The position numbers and the translations under genes are program-made. A DNA stretch of 64,000 bases from Cytobacillus sp. NJ13 (GTDB lineage Bacteria > Bacillota > Bacilli > Bacillales > Cytobacillaceae): NCBI GenBank assembly GCA_030348385.1, contig JAUCFP010000006.1, forward strand, positions 2,286,001-2,350,000. The letters are read 5' to 3'. Under the pieces are notes generated by a model. The model searched no databases. It saw only the letters and a program-made list of their open reading frames with translations, and was not told the origin of the DNA. This document shows, in pieces, positions 26,347 to 34,594 of this stretch (position 1 is its first letter; each line of letters opens with the position of its first letter).

Positions 26347-28002
26347 TTGAAGAATTCTTCTTGTAAGCTTGCGGATAATCTCAGGCAAAACTTCAAAAGT
26401 ATATGGTTTATAGACCCGCTCAGTCCACTTATGGCCAGCCTTCCCATAAACTCCGAGGTTAATGACAGGAATATTTAAATCTCTCATTGCCTTTAATGGA
26501 ATTGGAAAAAGGCTTTTTATAGCAGGAAAGTTCTTTTTAAGAGATTGTATATCCTCATCAGAGCCGTCAAAAGATAGGAAGCTTCCATCAGATAAGTAGG
26601 GGAAATATTTGCGGACCTTGAATACCTCACCTGTCTTCTCAGCCTCTTCAGCCAGCACTTCCTCCAGGCAATTCTTCAAAAAGATCCCTCTTTCTGTATT
26701 CACATCAACCGTGTTGGCAGGAAGAAAAGGTGTTCCATAAAATAAAACCACTCTCGGTTTCTTTTCAGGGTCTGATTGGTGTAAAGCTTCTACAATATCA
26801 AAAGCAATCATTCTGGCATCTGTTTCTTTGAGCGAGCTTTGCTTTCTTGCTTCTTCCATAACACTCACTGTATCTATGCCCTTTTCTTCAAGATAAACAA
26901 GAAAATCCTCTAATGCCGTCACTTCTGTACCCCAGTCCAGCTGTCTTTCCGGCAGCTTATTGACAGTCCGAAAATCTTTAAAGGCACTTTTCAGCCGGTC
27001 CTCTACTGAGATGGCTGCATCTTCGGCAATCATCCCAAGTTCTTTCGAAAGCTGCTTCAATGGTTTTTCATAGAAAAAGTAATTGAAGTAAACTCGGCAG
27101 CCGACTGCCGTCTGAACGTCATAGCGTTTTTTATCATCTCTCATATATAAACAGCTTGGCGGAAGCACCAGCTCTCCTTCAAGCTTCTCAGTCAGCTGAA
27201 AATTCTGGCTTATACGGGCCGTCAGCTCTGCAGCAATTAATGTTGGATCAATCCCCGCAAGACTTTCACCTGCATGAGCCTCCCTTCCGAAAATGGAGAA
27301 ACACGGCAAGATTTTTCCTGCTGTACCGGTGTATATATACTTTGTGGTGTCCCCATCATACAATGGCGAGATAAAATCATTATTTATTGCAGTCAAATAT
27401 TCCAGGCCCATTTTTTCTTTCAGCCTTAGCAATTCGGATAGGGCGGCTCTGCTTCCTTTATGCTCTCCCTCTTCATCAGCATTGAACATGACAAGCAAAT
27501 TGCCGTCCAATTCGTCGCGATTTTCTGAGAAATACAGGAGATTGGACAGATGGACAGCTATTCCGCTCTGCATATCCAATGCCCCTCTGCCAAAAAGCCA
27601 CTCATCAGACCGGGCGTCTTCCTGCACTTCCGGATCTGCGCCATATTGTACAAAAAACTCCTGGAGCTTAGCCGGATCATGGGCCAGTCCCTGAATCGGC
27701 CCAAAATCCTCTGTGCCGACCGTGTCTAAATGCGCCAGATATATAATGGTCTTTTTGCTTCTGGAGCGCCCCTTGAGGAAGGCAAACACATTCTTGCGGC
27801 CCAATTCATCACCAGGTATTTCCTGGGTCCATACTAAATTATCATTATCATTAAAACATGGGTACGAGTGTATTATTTCTTTTAAAAAGTCAGCTTTATG
27901 CCTTTCTCCATCCGAATGGTTGTAGCTCTTCATCTGCACAAGGGCCTTTGTAAAATATTCGGCCTGCTGACTCAAGTTCATAGTTTTAAGATTTGCAAAC
28001 AT
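26332..28002 (-). CDS. rocB: M20-family peptidase, RocB-like arginine utilisation protein
   Basis: 556 residues from the ATG at 28002 (GGGG eight bases upstream). M20/M28 metallopeptidase fold with metal ligands in LAHLDTVG (near 91), DMQSGIAVH (near 152) and NADEEGEHKG (near 187). Its length agrees with B. subtilis RocB (about 566), encoded in the arginine catabolic rocABC operon; the role of RocB itself is unproven. Here it stands alone with no other roc gene nearby. ProC, encoded about 4 kb away, is the only proline/arginine link in the window. Confidence 0.85.
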   Translation of the reverse strand: MFANLKTMNLSQQAEYFTKALVQMKSYNHSDGERHKADFLKEIIHSYPCFNDNDNLVWTQEIPGDELGRKNVFAFLKGRSRSKKTIIYLAHLDTVGTEDFGPIQGLAHDPAKLQEFFVQYGADPEVQEDARSDEWLFGRGALDMQSGIAVHLSNLLYFSENRDELDGNLLVMFNADEEGEHKGSRAALSELLRLKEKMGLEYLTAINNDFISPLYDGDTTKYIYTGTAGKILPCFSIFGREAHAGESLAGIDPTLIAAELTARISQNFQLTEKLEGELVLPPSCLYMRDDKKRYDVQTAVGCRVYFNYFFYEKPLKQLSKELGMIAEDAAISVEDRLKSAFKDFRTVNKLPERQLDWGTEVTALEDFLVYLEEKGIDTVSVMEEARKQSSLKETDARMIAFDIVEALHQSDPEKKPRVVLFYGTPFLPANTVDVNTERGIFLKNCLEEVLAEEAEKTGEVFKVRKYFPYLSDGSFLSFDGSDEDIQSLKKNFPAIKSLFPIPLKAMRDLNIPVINLGVYGKAGHKWTERVYKPYTFEVLPEIIRKLTRRILQKPGS

Positions 28003-28185
28003 AGGCCAACCCCATTTCGTTATCATTTGACAATAGTGTATAAGCATACTCCATTGATAATCAACACATTTTTATATAATGGCTGTTTCGCGGAAAGCAA
28101 GTTTCCTATCGAAGCTTTTTTCTTTATATAAGGATGAAACCGCCAATATATAGAATAATAACATTAAGGTCTTGAAATCTATACC

Positions 28186-28230
28186 AAAAACGAATATTAT
28201 ATTATTTGTGCTTTCTTAACGTTCGTATTT
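28186..28230 (+). promoter_or_regulatory. Pair of PurBox-like PurR sites
   Basis: Two inverted 13-base boxes (28186-28198 AAAAACGAATATT and 28218-28230, reverse strand AAATACGAACGTT) each match the PurBox pattern AWWWCCGAACWWT at 11 of 13 positions. They face each other 19 bases apart, 52 bases before the purine permease start. This geometry fits purine-responsive PurR control. Confidence 0.65.
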
Positions 28231-28281
28231 TTTGATAACACATACAACCTGAAAGAAGTTTTAGTTTATGGGGGACTTTAT

Positions 28282-29583
28282 ATGTTCAAATTAAAAGAAA
28301 ATCAAACAAACGTAAAGACCGAGGTTCTGGCAGGCATCACCACTTTCTTAACTATGGTTTATATTGTGGTCGTTAACCCTGTCATATTATCTGATGCAGG
28401 TGTACCTTTTGAGCAAGTCTTTTCCGCAACCATTATCGCAACCGTTGCAGGTACTCTTTGGATGGCGCTGTTTGCCAATTATCCGATTGCCATCGCACCG
28501 GGAATGGGCCTGAACGCCTATTTTGCCTACTCCGTTGTCGGCACACATGGAAATATTGATTACATGACTGCATTCTCAGCAGTATTTATTGCAGGTATTA
28601 TCTTCATTATATTGTCGCTTACACCTTTCCGGGAAAAACTGATCATTGCGATACCGGATAATTTAAAGCACGGAATTACTGCCGGAATCGGCTTATTTAT
28701 TGCATTTATCGGCTTGCGGTTAACCGGGCTGATCACAAGCCACCCAACAAATCTTGTTGCACTAGGGGATTTGCATTCTCCACAATCCATTCTTGCTCTG
28801 ATCGGTCTTGCTGTAACATTAATTCTCATGACGCTCGGGATTAATGGGGCTTTATTTTTCGGAATGATAATCACAGCCCTGATTGCCTTCTTTACTGGCC
28901 AGCTCTCTTTTGATCAAGGATTTGTATCACTGCCTTCGCTTCCGGATGGAATCATCATTTTAAATCCATTTGATGCAATTGGAGATGTTATCCAGCATAG
29001 TTTATACGCCGTTGTTTTCTCCTTCCTGCTTGTAACGATTTTTGATACGACAGGAACGATGATCGGCGTTGCCCAGCAGGCCGGATTAATGAAGGGCAAA
29101 ACGATGCCTAGAGCTCGTGAGGCGCTTTTGTCAGATTCCATCGCTACTTCTATCGGTGCCATGTTTGGCACAAGCCCGACTTCAGCTTATATTGAATCTT
29201 CCACAGGTGTGTCAGCGGGCGGAAGAACAGGATTAACAACCTTGACGGTTGCAGGTTTGTTCCTGCTTTCAGCTTTCTTCGGACCGCTTGTCAGTGCCGT
29301 ATCAGGTCTTGCTGCCATTACTGCACCAGCCCTGATCATCGTTGGAAGCCTGATGATGGGCAGCATTTCACATATTAAGTGGAATGAACTTGATGAAGCA
29401 TTCCCTGCATTCCTGATTATCTTAAGCATGCCGCTGACATCCAGTATTGCAACAGGAATTGCGCTTGGATTCATCGCTTATCCGCTTATGAAAGTGGTAA
29501 AAGGCAAATGGAGAGAAGTTCATCCGCTGGTTTATTTATTTGCAGTGTTATTCTTTTATCAGCTTGCTTTCCTGCCGCACTAA
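28282..29583 (+). CDS. NCS2-family purine permease (PbuG/PbuO-like)
   Basis: A 433-residue membrane protein with about 12 hydrophobic helices, of the AzgA-like branch of NCS2 purine transporters: GITTFLTMVYIVVVNP near 18, APGMGLNAYFAY near 74, FDTTGTMIGVA near 255 and SPTSAYIESSTGVSAGGRTG near 299. It imports hypoxanthine/guanine or adenine with protons. PurBox-like sites upstream support control by PurR; I find no purine riboswitch. It resembles PbuG and PbuO about equally, so no symbol is given. Confidence 0.9.
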   Translation: MFKLKENQTNVKTEVLAGITTFLTMVYIVVVNPVILSDAGVPFEQVFSATIIATVAGTLWMALFANYPIAIAPGMGLNAYFAYSVVGTHGNIDYMTAFSAVFIAGIIFIILSLTPFREKLIIAIPDNLKHGITAGIGLFIAFIGLRLTGLITSHPTNLVALGDLHSPQSILALIGLAVTLILMTLGINGALFFGMIITALIAFFTGQLSFDQGFVSLPSLPDGIIILNPFDAIGDVIQHSLYAVVFSFLLVTIFDTTGTMIGVAQQAGLMKGKTMPRAREALLSDSIATSIGAMFGTSPTSAYIESSTGVSAGGRTGLTTLTVAGLFLLSAFFGPLVSAVSGLAAITAPALIIVGSLMMGSISHIKWNELDEAFPAFLIILSMPLTSSIATGIALGFIAYPLMKVVKGKWREVHPLVYLFAVLFFYQLAFLPH

Positions 29584-29607
29584 ATAGAAAAGCGGAAGTG
29601 CCTTACA

Positions 29608-29645
29608 ACAAAAGCTTGTCCAAATCGGACAAGCTTTTTTGTTTT
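29608..29645 (+). terminator. Terminator of the purine permease gene
   Basis: AAAAGCTTGTCC/GGACAAGCTTTT hairpin followed by TTGTTTT. Confidence 0.9.
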
Positions 29646-29718
29646 CTAACGCTTCTATTTAATGCCTGCCCATTCATATTCTATAAGTATAGAATTGGAC
29701 AAGTTAGGGTGATAGCTG

Positions 29719-30300
29719 ATGTATGAAAAGCTGTTTGCAACTTTAATAGGAAGTTTATTATTAGGCATAGGCATTAACGGCTTCCTTGTCCCTCACCATT
29801 TGCTTGATGGGGGCATTATTGGCATAGGGCTAATCCTCCATTATTATTACGAGCTTCCCACTGGATTGAGTATGATTGTCTTAAGCATTCCATTATATGT
29901 ACTTGCCTGGTTTTATGAGAAGAAATATTTTTTCTATAGTCTGCATGGCCTTCTGATTTCTTCCTTCATTATTGATTTGCTTTCTGCTATGCGAGGTCAT
30001 TTTGAACTTTCCATTTTGCCCAGCTCGATTTTAGGCGGATGCCTGGTCGGCTTTGGAATCGGCCTCATGCTCCGTTATGAAACCAGCACAGGGGGTACAG
30101 ACCTTCTGGCTCAGCTGATGACAAAGCTCCTCCCTATTAACATCGGCGCTTTGATATTCGCAATTGATGGATTGGTTATTTTAAGCGGATTAAAAATTGT
30201 CGGTATTGAAAAGTTCCTGTACTCGTTTATCACCATCATATTTGTTGGCGCCATGACATCGTTAACAGTTATAAGAAAAGAGCAGAATATCGTTGATTGA
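29719..30300 (+). CDS. YitT-family membrane protein (short form)
   Basis: 193 residues with five to six hydrophobic helices (LIGSLLLGIGINGFLVPHHLLDGGIIGIGL; GCLVGFGIGLMLRYETSTGGTDLLAQL) typical of the YitT/DUF161 domain. The usual C-terminal cytoplasmic DUF2179 domain is absent, so this is the shorter type. Proposed roles in the family are membrane transport; none is established. GGGTGA precedes the start. Single-gene unit. Confidence 0.88.
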   Translation: MYEKLFATLIGSLLLGIGINGFLVPHHLLDGGIIGIGLILHYYYELPTGLSMIVLSIPLYVLAWFYEKKYFFYSLHGLLISSFIIDLLSAMRGHFELSILPSSILGGCLVGFGIGLMLRYETSTGGTDLLAQLMTKLLPINIGALIFAIDGLVILSGLKIVGIEKFLYSFITIIFVGAMTSLTVIRKEQNIVD

Positions 30301-30332
30301 AAAAAGCGACAGGTGCCCGGCACCCGTCGCTT
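30301..30332 (+). terminator. Terminator of the yitT-like gene
   Basis: AAAGCGACaGGTGC/GCACCcGTCGCTTT hairpin directly after the stop. The T tract is short, but the stem is strong. Confidence 0.75.
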
Positions 30333-30368
30333 TGCTTATGCTTATGCTTATGCTTATGCTTCTGCTTC
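30333..30368. repeat. Hexanucleotide tandem repeat over the tcyP stop
   Basis: Four TGCTTA units then two TGCTTC units (30333-30368). On the minus strand it encodes the C-terminal Glu-Ala repeat of TcyP and then GCATAA, whose TAA is the stop. Copy-number change in six-base steps would not shift the frame. Confidence 0.9.
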
Positions 30369-31742
30369 TATTTTTTCATTCATGTCGCTATAAAGATTTC
30401 CATCAATTTCACCGGTGATTCGGCTCGTTAAGATACCGGAGGTCATGGATCCGCTGACGTTAACAGCTGTACGTCCCATGTCTATCAGCGGTTCAATTGA
30501 GATCAGCAAGCCAGCCAGTGCAACTGGCAGGTCAAGGGCAGATAATACCAGGATCGCTGCGAACGTCGCACCGCCGCCGACCCCTGCCACACCAAAGGAG
30601 CTGATCGCTACAATTAGAATGACGGTAAAAATAAATCCTGGTGACAGCGGGTTAATGCCCACAGTCGGAGCAATCATTACCGCCAGCATTGCCGGATAAA
30701 TTCCAGCACATCCATTTTGGCCGATGGAAAGTCCAAATGACCCTGCAAAGTTGGCAATTCCTTCAGGAACACCCAGCGACTTTTGCGTTTTAATGTTCAA
30801 TGGCAATGCACCGGCACTTGTTCTAGATGTAAAGGCAAATGTTAATACAGGAAATGCTTTTTTCATATATGTGATTGGATTTAAACCGCTCAATGTTAAA
30901 AGCAGCAGATGAATCAGGAACATAATGGCAAGTGCCACATAAGAAGCAATAACAAATTTCCCTAAATTTAAAATGGAGTCGAAATCGCTCATGGCCACTG
31001 TTTTCGTCATAATCGCCAAAACTCCGTATGGTGTTAAGCGTAAGATTAATGTAACAACACGCATGATAATTGCATAGAAGGCATCCACAATTTTCGCAAA
31101 AAGGTCAGCCTGTTCTGGTGATTTCCGTCTGACACCCAGGTAAGCAATTCCTAAAAAGGCTGCAAAGATAACAACTGAAATAGTGGATGTTGGTCTTGCC
31201 CCTGTAAAATCAAGGAATGGGTTGGCCGGAAGAAGATCCAGCATCTGCTGTGGGAAAGTTCTCCCTTCAATGCCCTGATAGGTTTCTTCAAGCTGTTCCC
31301 CGCGGGCTGTCTCTGCATCACCTCCGCTGATTTGGACTGCCTCCAAGTCAAAGCCGACAGCTGTTGCAATTCCGACAGCGGCAGCAACTGCAGTTGTGCC
31401 TACAAGCAGCCCAAGAATAAGCACACTGATTTTTCCAATATTATTTGTTAATTTTAGCTTAGTAAATGCACCTAATATAGAAATGAAGACAAGCGGCATT
31501 ACAATCATTTGCAGGAATTTGACATAACCCCCGCCTACTAAATTGAACCAGTCTGCAGATTTGGCAATGATCTCAGCACCCGGTCCGTAAATCAGCTGAA
31601 GTGCGAAGCCAAACAAAATCCCTAATCCAAGCGCTGTAAACACACGCTTTGAGAATGAGATATGCTTCTTTTGCATAAAGAATAATACGCCTATAAGCAG
31701 AAGCATAATACCAATATTTAAAACTAAAAGTCCTGTACTCAT
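30354..31742 (-). CDS. tcyP: L-cystine:cation symporter TcyP
   Basis: 462 residues from the ATG at 31742 (GGAGG ten bases upstream), matching TcyP in length (463). A dicarboxylate/amino-acid:cation symporter with eight helices and two re-entrant loops: FLQMIVMPLVFISILGAFTKL near 78, FTSRTSAGALPLNI near 310, and SFGLSIGQNGCAGIYPAM near 335. It imports cystine, feeding cysteine and sulfide metabolism. No CymR site was identified. The C-terminus ends in a Glu-Ala repeat set by the hexamer repeat. Confidence 0.92.
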   Translation of the reverse strand: MSTGLLVLNIGIMLLLIGVLFFMQKKHISFSKRVFTALGLGILFGFALQLIYGPGAEIIAKSADWFNLVGGGYVKFLQMIVMPLVFISILGAFTKLKLTNNIGKISVLILGLLVGTTAVAAAVGIATAVGFDLEAVQISGGDAETARGEQLEETYQGIEGRTFPQQMLDLLPANPFLDFTGARPTSTISVVIFAAFLGIAYLGVRRKSPEQADLFAKIVDAFYAIIMRVVTLILRLTPYGVLAIMTKTVAMSDFDSILNLGKFVIASYVALAIMFLIHLLLLTLSGLNPITYMKKAFPVLTFAFTSRTSAGALPLNIKTQKSLGVPEGIANFAGSFGLSIGQNGCAGIYPAMLAVMIAPTVGINPLSPGFIFTVILIVAISSFGVAGVGGGATFAAILVLSALDLPVALAGLLISIEPLIDMGRTAVNVSGSMTSGILTSRITGEIDGNLYSDMNEKIEAEA

Positions 31743-31912
31743 CGGACTGAATCCTCCCCAATAGATGTTTTCATAATGACTAACTATAATACATGTATTC
31801 CTATGAGTCAAGTCGGAATTAAAATTTAAATTTTCTTATTATATATTCCATTTTGCCGTGAAATGTTCAGTGTTTTCCCATTTGATTTGTGCCCAAATTT
31901 CAGAAGCATTAG

Positions 31913-31943
31913 GTAACCCGGCAGCTGTATAACTGCCGGGTTT
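31913..31943 (-). terminator. Terminator of proC
   Basis: AACCCGGCAG/CTGCCGGGTT hairpin between proC and tcyP; few T residues follow. Confidence 0.7.
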
Positions 31944-31961
31944 AAGGTTAATAAATCATAT

Positions 31962-32777
31962 TTAATTATTTTTCCCTGAAAGAGCCTTTGTTTTTTCAAA
32001 ACATTGATCCATTGCACTCATCACCGCTGCACGGAAACCTTTTCTCTCCAGTTCGGCAACTGCTTCAATCGTTGCCCCTCCTGGAGTACAGACCTCATCC
32101 TTTAATTCCGCTGGATGCAGACCCGTTTCCAGCACCATCTTGGCTGCCCCCAAAACAGCCTGGGCTGCGAGCTGATAAGACTGGTCACGGGGCAATCCTG
32201 CTTTTACACCGCCATCTGCCAATGCTTCAATGAATATATAGGCATAAGCTGGAGAAGAACCGCTGATAGCAGGAATGGCGTCCATCATCTTTTCTTCCAT
32301 AACAGCTGCTCTTCCAATACATGAGAATATTTTGGCCACTTCTTCCATATCACCTGGAGATACTGATTCATTTGCGGAAAGGACGCTCATTCCTTCTCCT
32401 ACTAATGAAGGCGTATTAGGCATGGTTCTAACCGCTTTGATTTTCCGGCCAAATGACTGTTCCAGAAAGGATAGGCTGATGCCGGCCGCAATGGTTATGA
32501 TTATTGCATGGGAACGAATGCTATCTTTAATTTCATCAATAACTGCCCCATGTGCATCAGGCTTAATAGCCAAAAAAAGTATATCCGCTTCTTCCGCTGC
32601 TTCAATATTGGAAAGGCGTATTTGTATATTCCACCTGCTTTTTACATCCTCAAGCGTCTTCTCTGTTCTCGCTGAAGCAATAATCTGGCTTGGATTTACC
32701 AGATTGGATTTGAGCATTCCTCCAATTATGGCCTGAGCCATTTTTCCACATCCGATAAAACCGATATTTTTATTCAT
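31962..32777 (-). CDS. proC: Pyrroline-5-carboxylate reductase
   Basis: 271 residues from the ATG at 32777. N-terminal Rossmann motif GFIGCGKMAQAIIGG (6-20), AIKPD near 75, and the C-terminal dimer domain with GSSPAYAYIFIEALADGGVKAGL (near 170) and CTPGGATIEAV (near 222). It reduces pyrroline-5-carboxylate to proline with NADPH, the last step of proline synthesis. Bacillus has several paralogues (ProG, ProH, ProI); which one this equals is not decided here. It is divergent from the mpg gene. Confidence 0.92.
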   Translation of the reverse strand: MNKNIGFIGCGKMAQAIIGGMLKSNLVNPSQIIASARTEKTLEDVKSRWNIQIRLSNIEAAEEADILFLAIKPDAHGAVIDEIKDSIRSHAIIITIAAGISLSFLEQSFGRKIKAVRTMPNTPSLVGEGMSVLSANESVSPGDMEEVAKIFSCIGRAAVMEEKMMDAIPAISGSSPAYAYIFIEALADGGVKAGLPRDQSYQLAAQAVLGAAKMVLETGLHPAELKDEVCTPGGATIEAVAELERKGFRAAVMSAMDQCFEKTKALSGKNN

Positions 32778-32909
32778 CAAAGCCCACATCCTGTATAGTA
32801 TTTCCTTTTGCTATTATACTGCACGTATGGTTATGAAAAAATAGCAAAGGGTAAAAACATAAGACACGATGCTGCAACACTAATAAAATACTGTTTGGAG
32901 AGATTGATC

Positions 32910-33515
32910 ATGAAAGAAATGAAACCATATGCCCCTCTGCCAGAAGGCTTTTTTCAGCAGCCGACACTACTATTGGCGGAAGCACTGCTGGGCTGCTTAT
33001 TGATCAAAGAAACTGAAGAGGGAATCGCCTCAGGCTATATCGTTGAGACAGAAGCATATATCGGCCCTGAAGACAGGGCAGCTCACAGCTTTGGGAACAG
33101 GAGAACAAAGCGGACCGAAATCATGTTCAATGAACCCGGATTTGTCTACACGTATGTAATGCATACCCATTGTTTGGTTAATGTTGTGAGCGGTCCAAAG
33201 GAAAAGCCGGAAGCTGTATTGATCAGGGGAATTGAACCTGTAGACGGGCTTGATTTAATGAAGAAAAGACGAAAAATGGATGATCTGAAGAACCTCACTA
33301 ATGGGCCTGGTAAATTAACCAAAGCTCTCGATATTTCAATAGATGATTATGGCCGGCATTTTACAAGCCCCCCTCTTATGATTGCTAAAGGAATTCCTCC
33401 TGGGAAAGTCACACGCGGAAAACGAATCGGAATTGATAATTCCGGTGAAGCACGAAATTATCCATGGAGATTTTGGATTGCTGAAAATCCCTTTGTTTCA
33501 AGGAGCAGGAAGTAA
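32910..33515 (+). CDS. 3-methyladenine DNA glycosylase (Mpg/AAG family)
   Basis: 201 residues of the AAG/MPG fold: LAEALLGCLLIKE near 23, catalytic Glu in VETEAYIGPEDRAAHSFGNRRT (near 47-68), Tyr in GFVYTYVMH near 81, and NGPGKLTKAL near 137. It removes 3-methyladenine, hypoxanthine and other alkylated purines from DNA, starting base-excision repair. GGAG precedes the ATG at 32910. The C-terminus nearly meets the antiporter remnant on the other strand. Confidence 0.93.
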   Translation: MKEMKPYAPLPEGFFQQPTLLLAEALLGCLLIKETEEGIASGYIVETEAYIGPEDRAAHSFGNRRTKRTEIMFNEPGFVYTYVMHTHCLVNVVSGPKEKPEAVLIRGIEPVDGLDLMKKRRKMDDLKNLTNGPGKLTKALDISIDDYGRHFTSPPLMIAKGIPPGKVTRGKRIGIDNSGEARNYPWRFWIAENPFVSRSRK

Positions 33516-33525
33516 AAAGACCGGA

Positions 33526-33925
33526 AAAACTCTTCAAGAACAAGAGGTTTTCCGTTGCTAATCCAGCAATAATTACAGAGAATTCTCCCCTTGATGATAA
33601 TGATAATCCCGCCTTTAGAGCTTCCTGTTTCGATAGGCCATACCATTGTCCTCCAAAATACCCTGCAGCAAGCTTGTGAATGATGGACCAGATAACAATA
33701 ATAACCAGAAGACCCAGAGAAGGAATTTCTTCCTTAAACTCAAGCGAAAGCCCGAAATTCAAGAAGAAAAATGGAAGAAACAGATTCCTGACGGGAAGTA
33801 CAACTTCCTCTGTTTTTTCTTTTACCTCCGTTCCGGCAAGAATGATGCCAGCAAGAGATGCGCCAATCTCTGATAGCCCCAGAAATTCTGCAAATCCTCC
33901 ACAGGTTTTTCTCGGTTGAATTTAA
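33526..33925 (-). pseudogene. Remnant of a KhtU/CPA2-type cation:proton antiporter gene
   Basis: On the minus strand an open stretch without a start codon reads GGFAEFLGLSEIGASLAG, then FFFLNFGLSLEF, HKLAAGYFGGQWYGLSKQ and AGLSLSSRGEFSVIIAGLA. This is the central-to-C-terminal membrane part of CPA2 (KhtU-like) K+/H+ antiporters. Roughly the first 250 residues are absent, a stop lies just upstream (near 33920), and the match decays after GLATENLLFLKSFSGLF. It is a truncated, decaying copy that ends beside the mpg gene. The neighbouring regulator khtT is not seen. Confidence 0.75.
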
Positions 33926-34108
33926 TTTCGGAGATGAATAATTAATATTTATATAGAGAACATTCGACAGGTACCTGGCAGCAATAAAATTTGTCGATAA
34001 AAAAACAGGCTATATTACTGGACTTTTTTTATTAAAGCGTTTATTTTACTATAAAAAGGCAATATTCTATGTATAAGTTTCAATAAAACGGAATGGGATG
34101 GTGTTACG

Positions 34109-34303
34109 ATGGCAGACAAGAAAAATGTTAAAACTCCCGGCAAAGATCTCAATATTGGTGCGAATGTTTCATTAAACGGCCTGGTAACAGCTGTTTTTGA
34201 TAATATGGTCCATGTCCAGATTGGCGCTAAGATTGTAACGGTCCATGTAAAAGACCTTTATTCTGGATTAAATAATCCTTTGTTAAAGAACCAGCAGGCA
34301 TAA
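34109..34303 (+). CDS. DUF2187 family protein (YkvS-like)
   Basis: 64 residues with a small beta-rich DUF2187 core (NIGANVSLNGLVTAVFDNMVHVQIG), a KOW/SH3-like fold, and a Lys-rich N-terminus. The function is unknown in B. subtilis YkvS. It is directly followed, with no clear terminator between, by about 265 nt of structured non-coding sequence, so the two could share a transcript. Confidence 0.85.
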   Translation: MADKKNVKTPGKDLNIGANVSLNGLVTAVFDNMVHVQIGAKIVTVHVKDLYSGLNNPLLKNQQA

Positions 34304-34315
34304 AGTGAAACTTCA

Positions 34316-34580
34316 ATCATTGGGGGGCTTTATACCCCCACTGATTATAAGTTGAGGCCCACAGGACGTGGGTTACAAAGACGTTGCCACAGGACGTGGC
34401 GTTTTTAGTCTTTGTTCTGCTGTCGGGCCTCTACGGGCAGTTGGACTCCCACTTATCCTCTTTCGATTCCTCTGAGTCTTGAAGAGGGAGGCTTACTGCC
34501 CGTTAGACTGCGATAACATCCACCATCTCTAAACATACTTCGGGAGGGGCAGCTCTTAAGCTTGCCCCTCCTGTTTTTTC
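34316..34580 (+). ncRNA. Structured non-coding RNA with twin AGGAC-loop hairpins
   Basis: No frame with a ribosome site fits here, but nested base-pairing is dense. The elements in order are: AATCA-t-TGGGGG/CCCCCA-c-TGATT (34317-34346); GAGGC/GCCTC enclosing CCCAC-AGGAC-GTGGG (34358-34372) and ACAAAGAC/GTCTTTGT (34375-34382 with 34408-34415), which holds GCCAC-AGGAC-GTGGC (34386-34400); a perfect nine-pair stem ACGGGCAGT/ACTGCCCGT (34433-34441 with 34495-34503) holding CCTCTT/AAGAGG; and a terminator (34543-34580). Twin hairpins with this loop resemble the Bacillaceae-1/CsfG RNA motif, a sporulation-linked class, but the additional arms exceed what I recall of it. Strand is inferred from the terminator. 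Confidence 0.65.
34543..34580 (+). terminator. Terminator of the structured RNA
   Basis: GGAGGGGCA/TGCCCCTCC nine-pair stem, then CTGTTTTTTC. Confidence 0.88.
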
Positions 34581-34594
34581 ATTATGTTTTCAGG

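Noticed and set aside
28080..28281. Purine riboswitch before the NCS2 permease
   Set aside because: I could not find the conserved purine-aptamer core or a terminator; PurBox-like sites are a better explanation.
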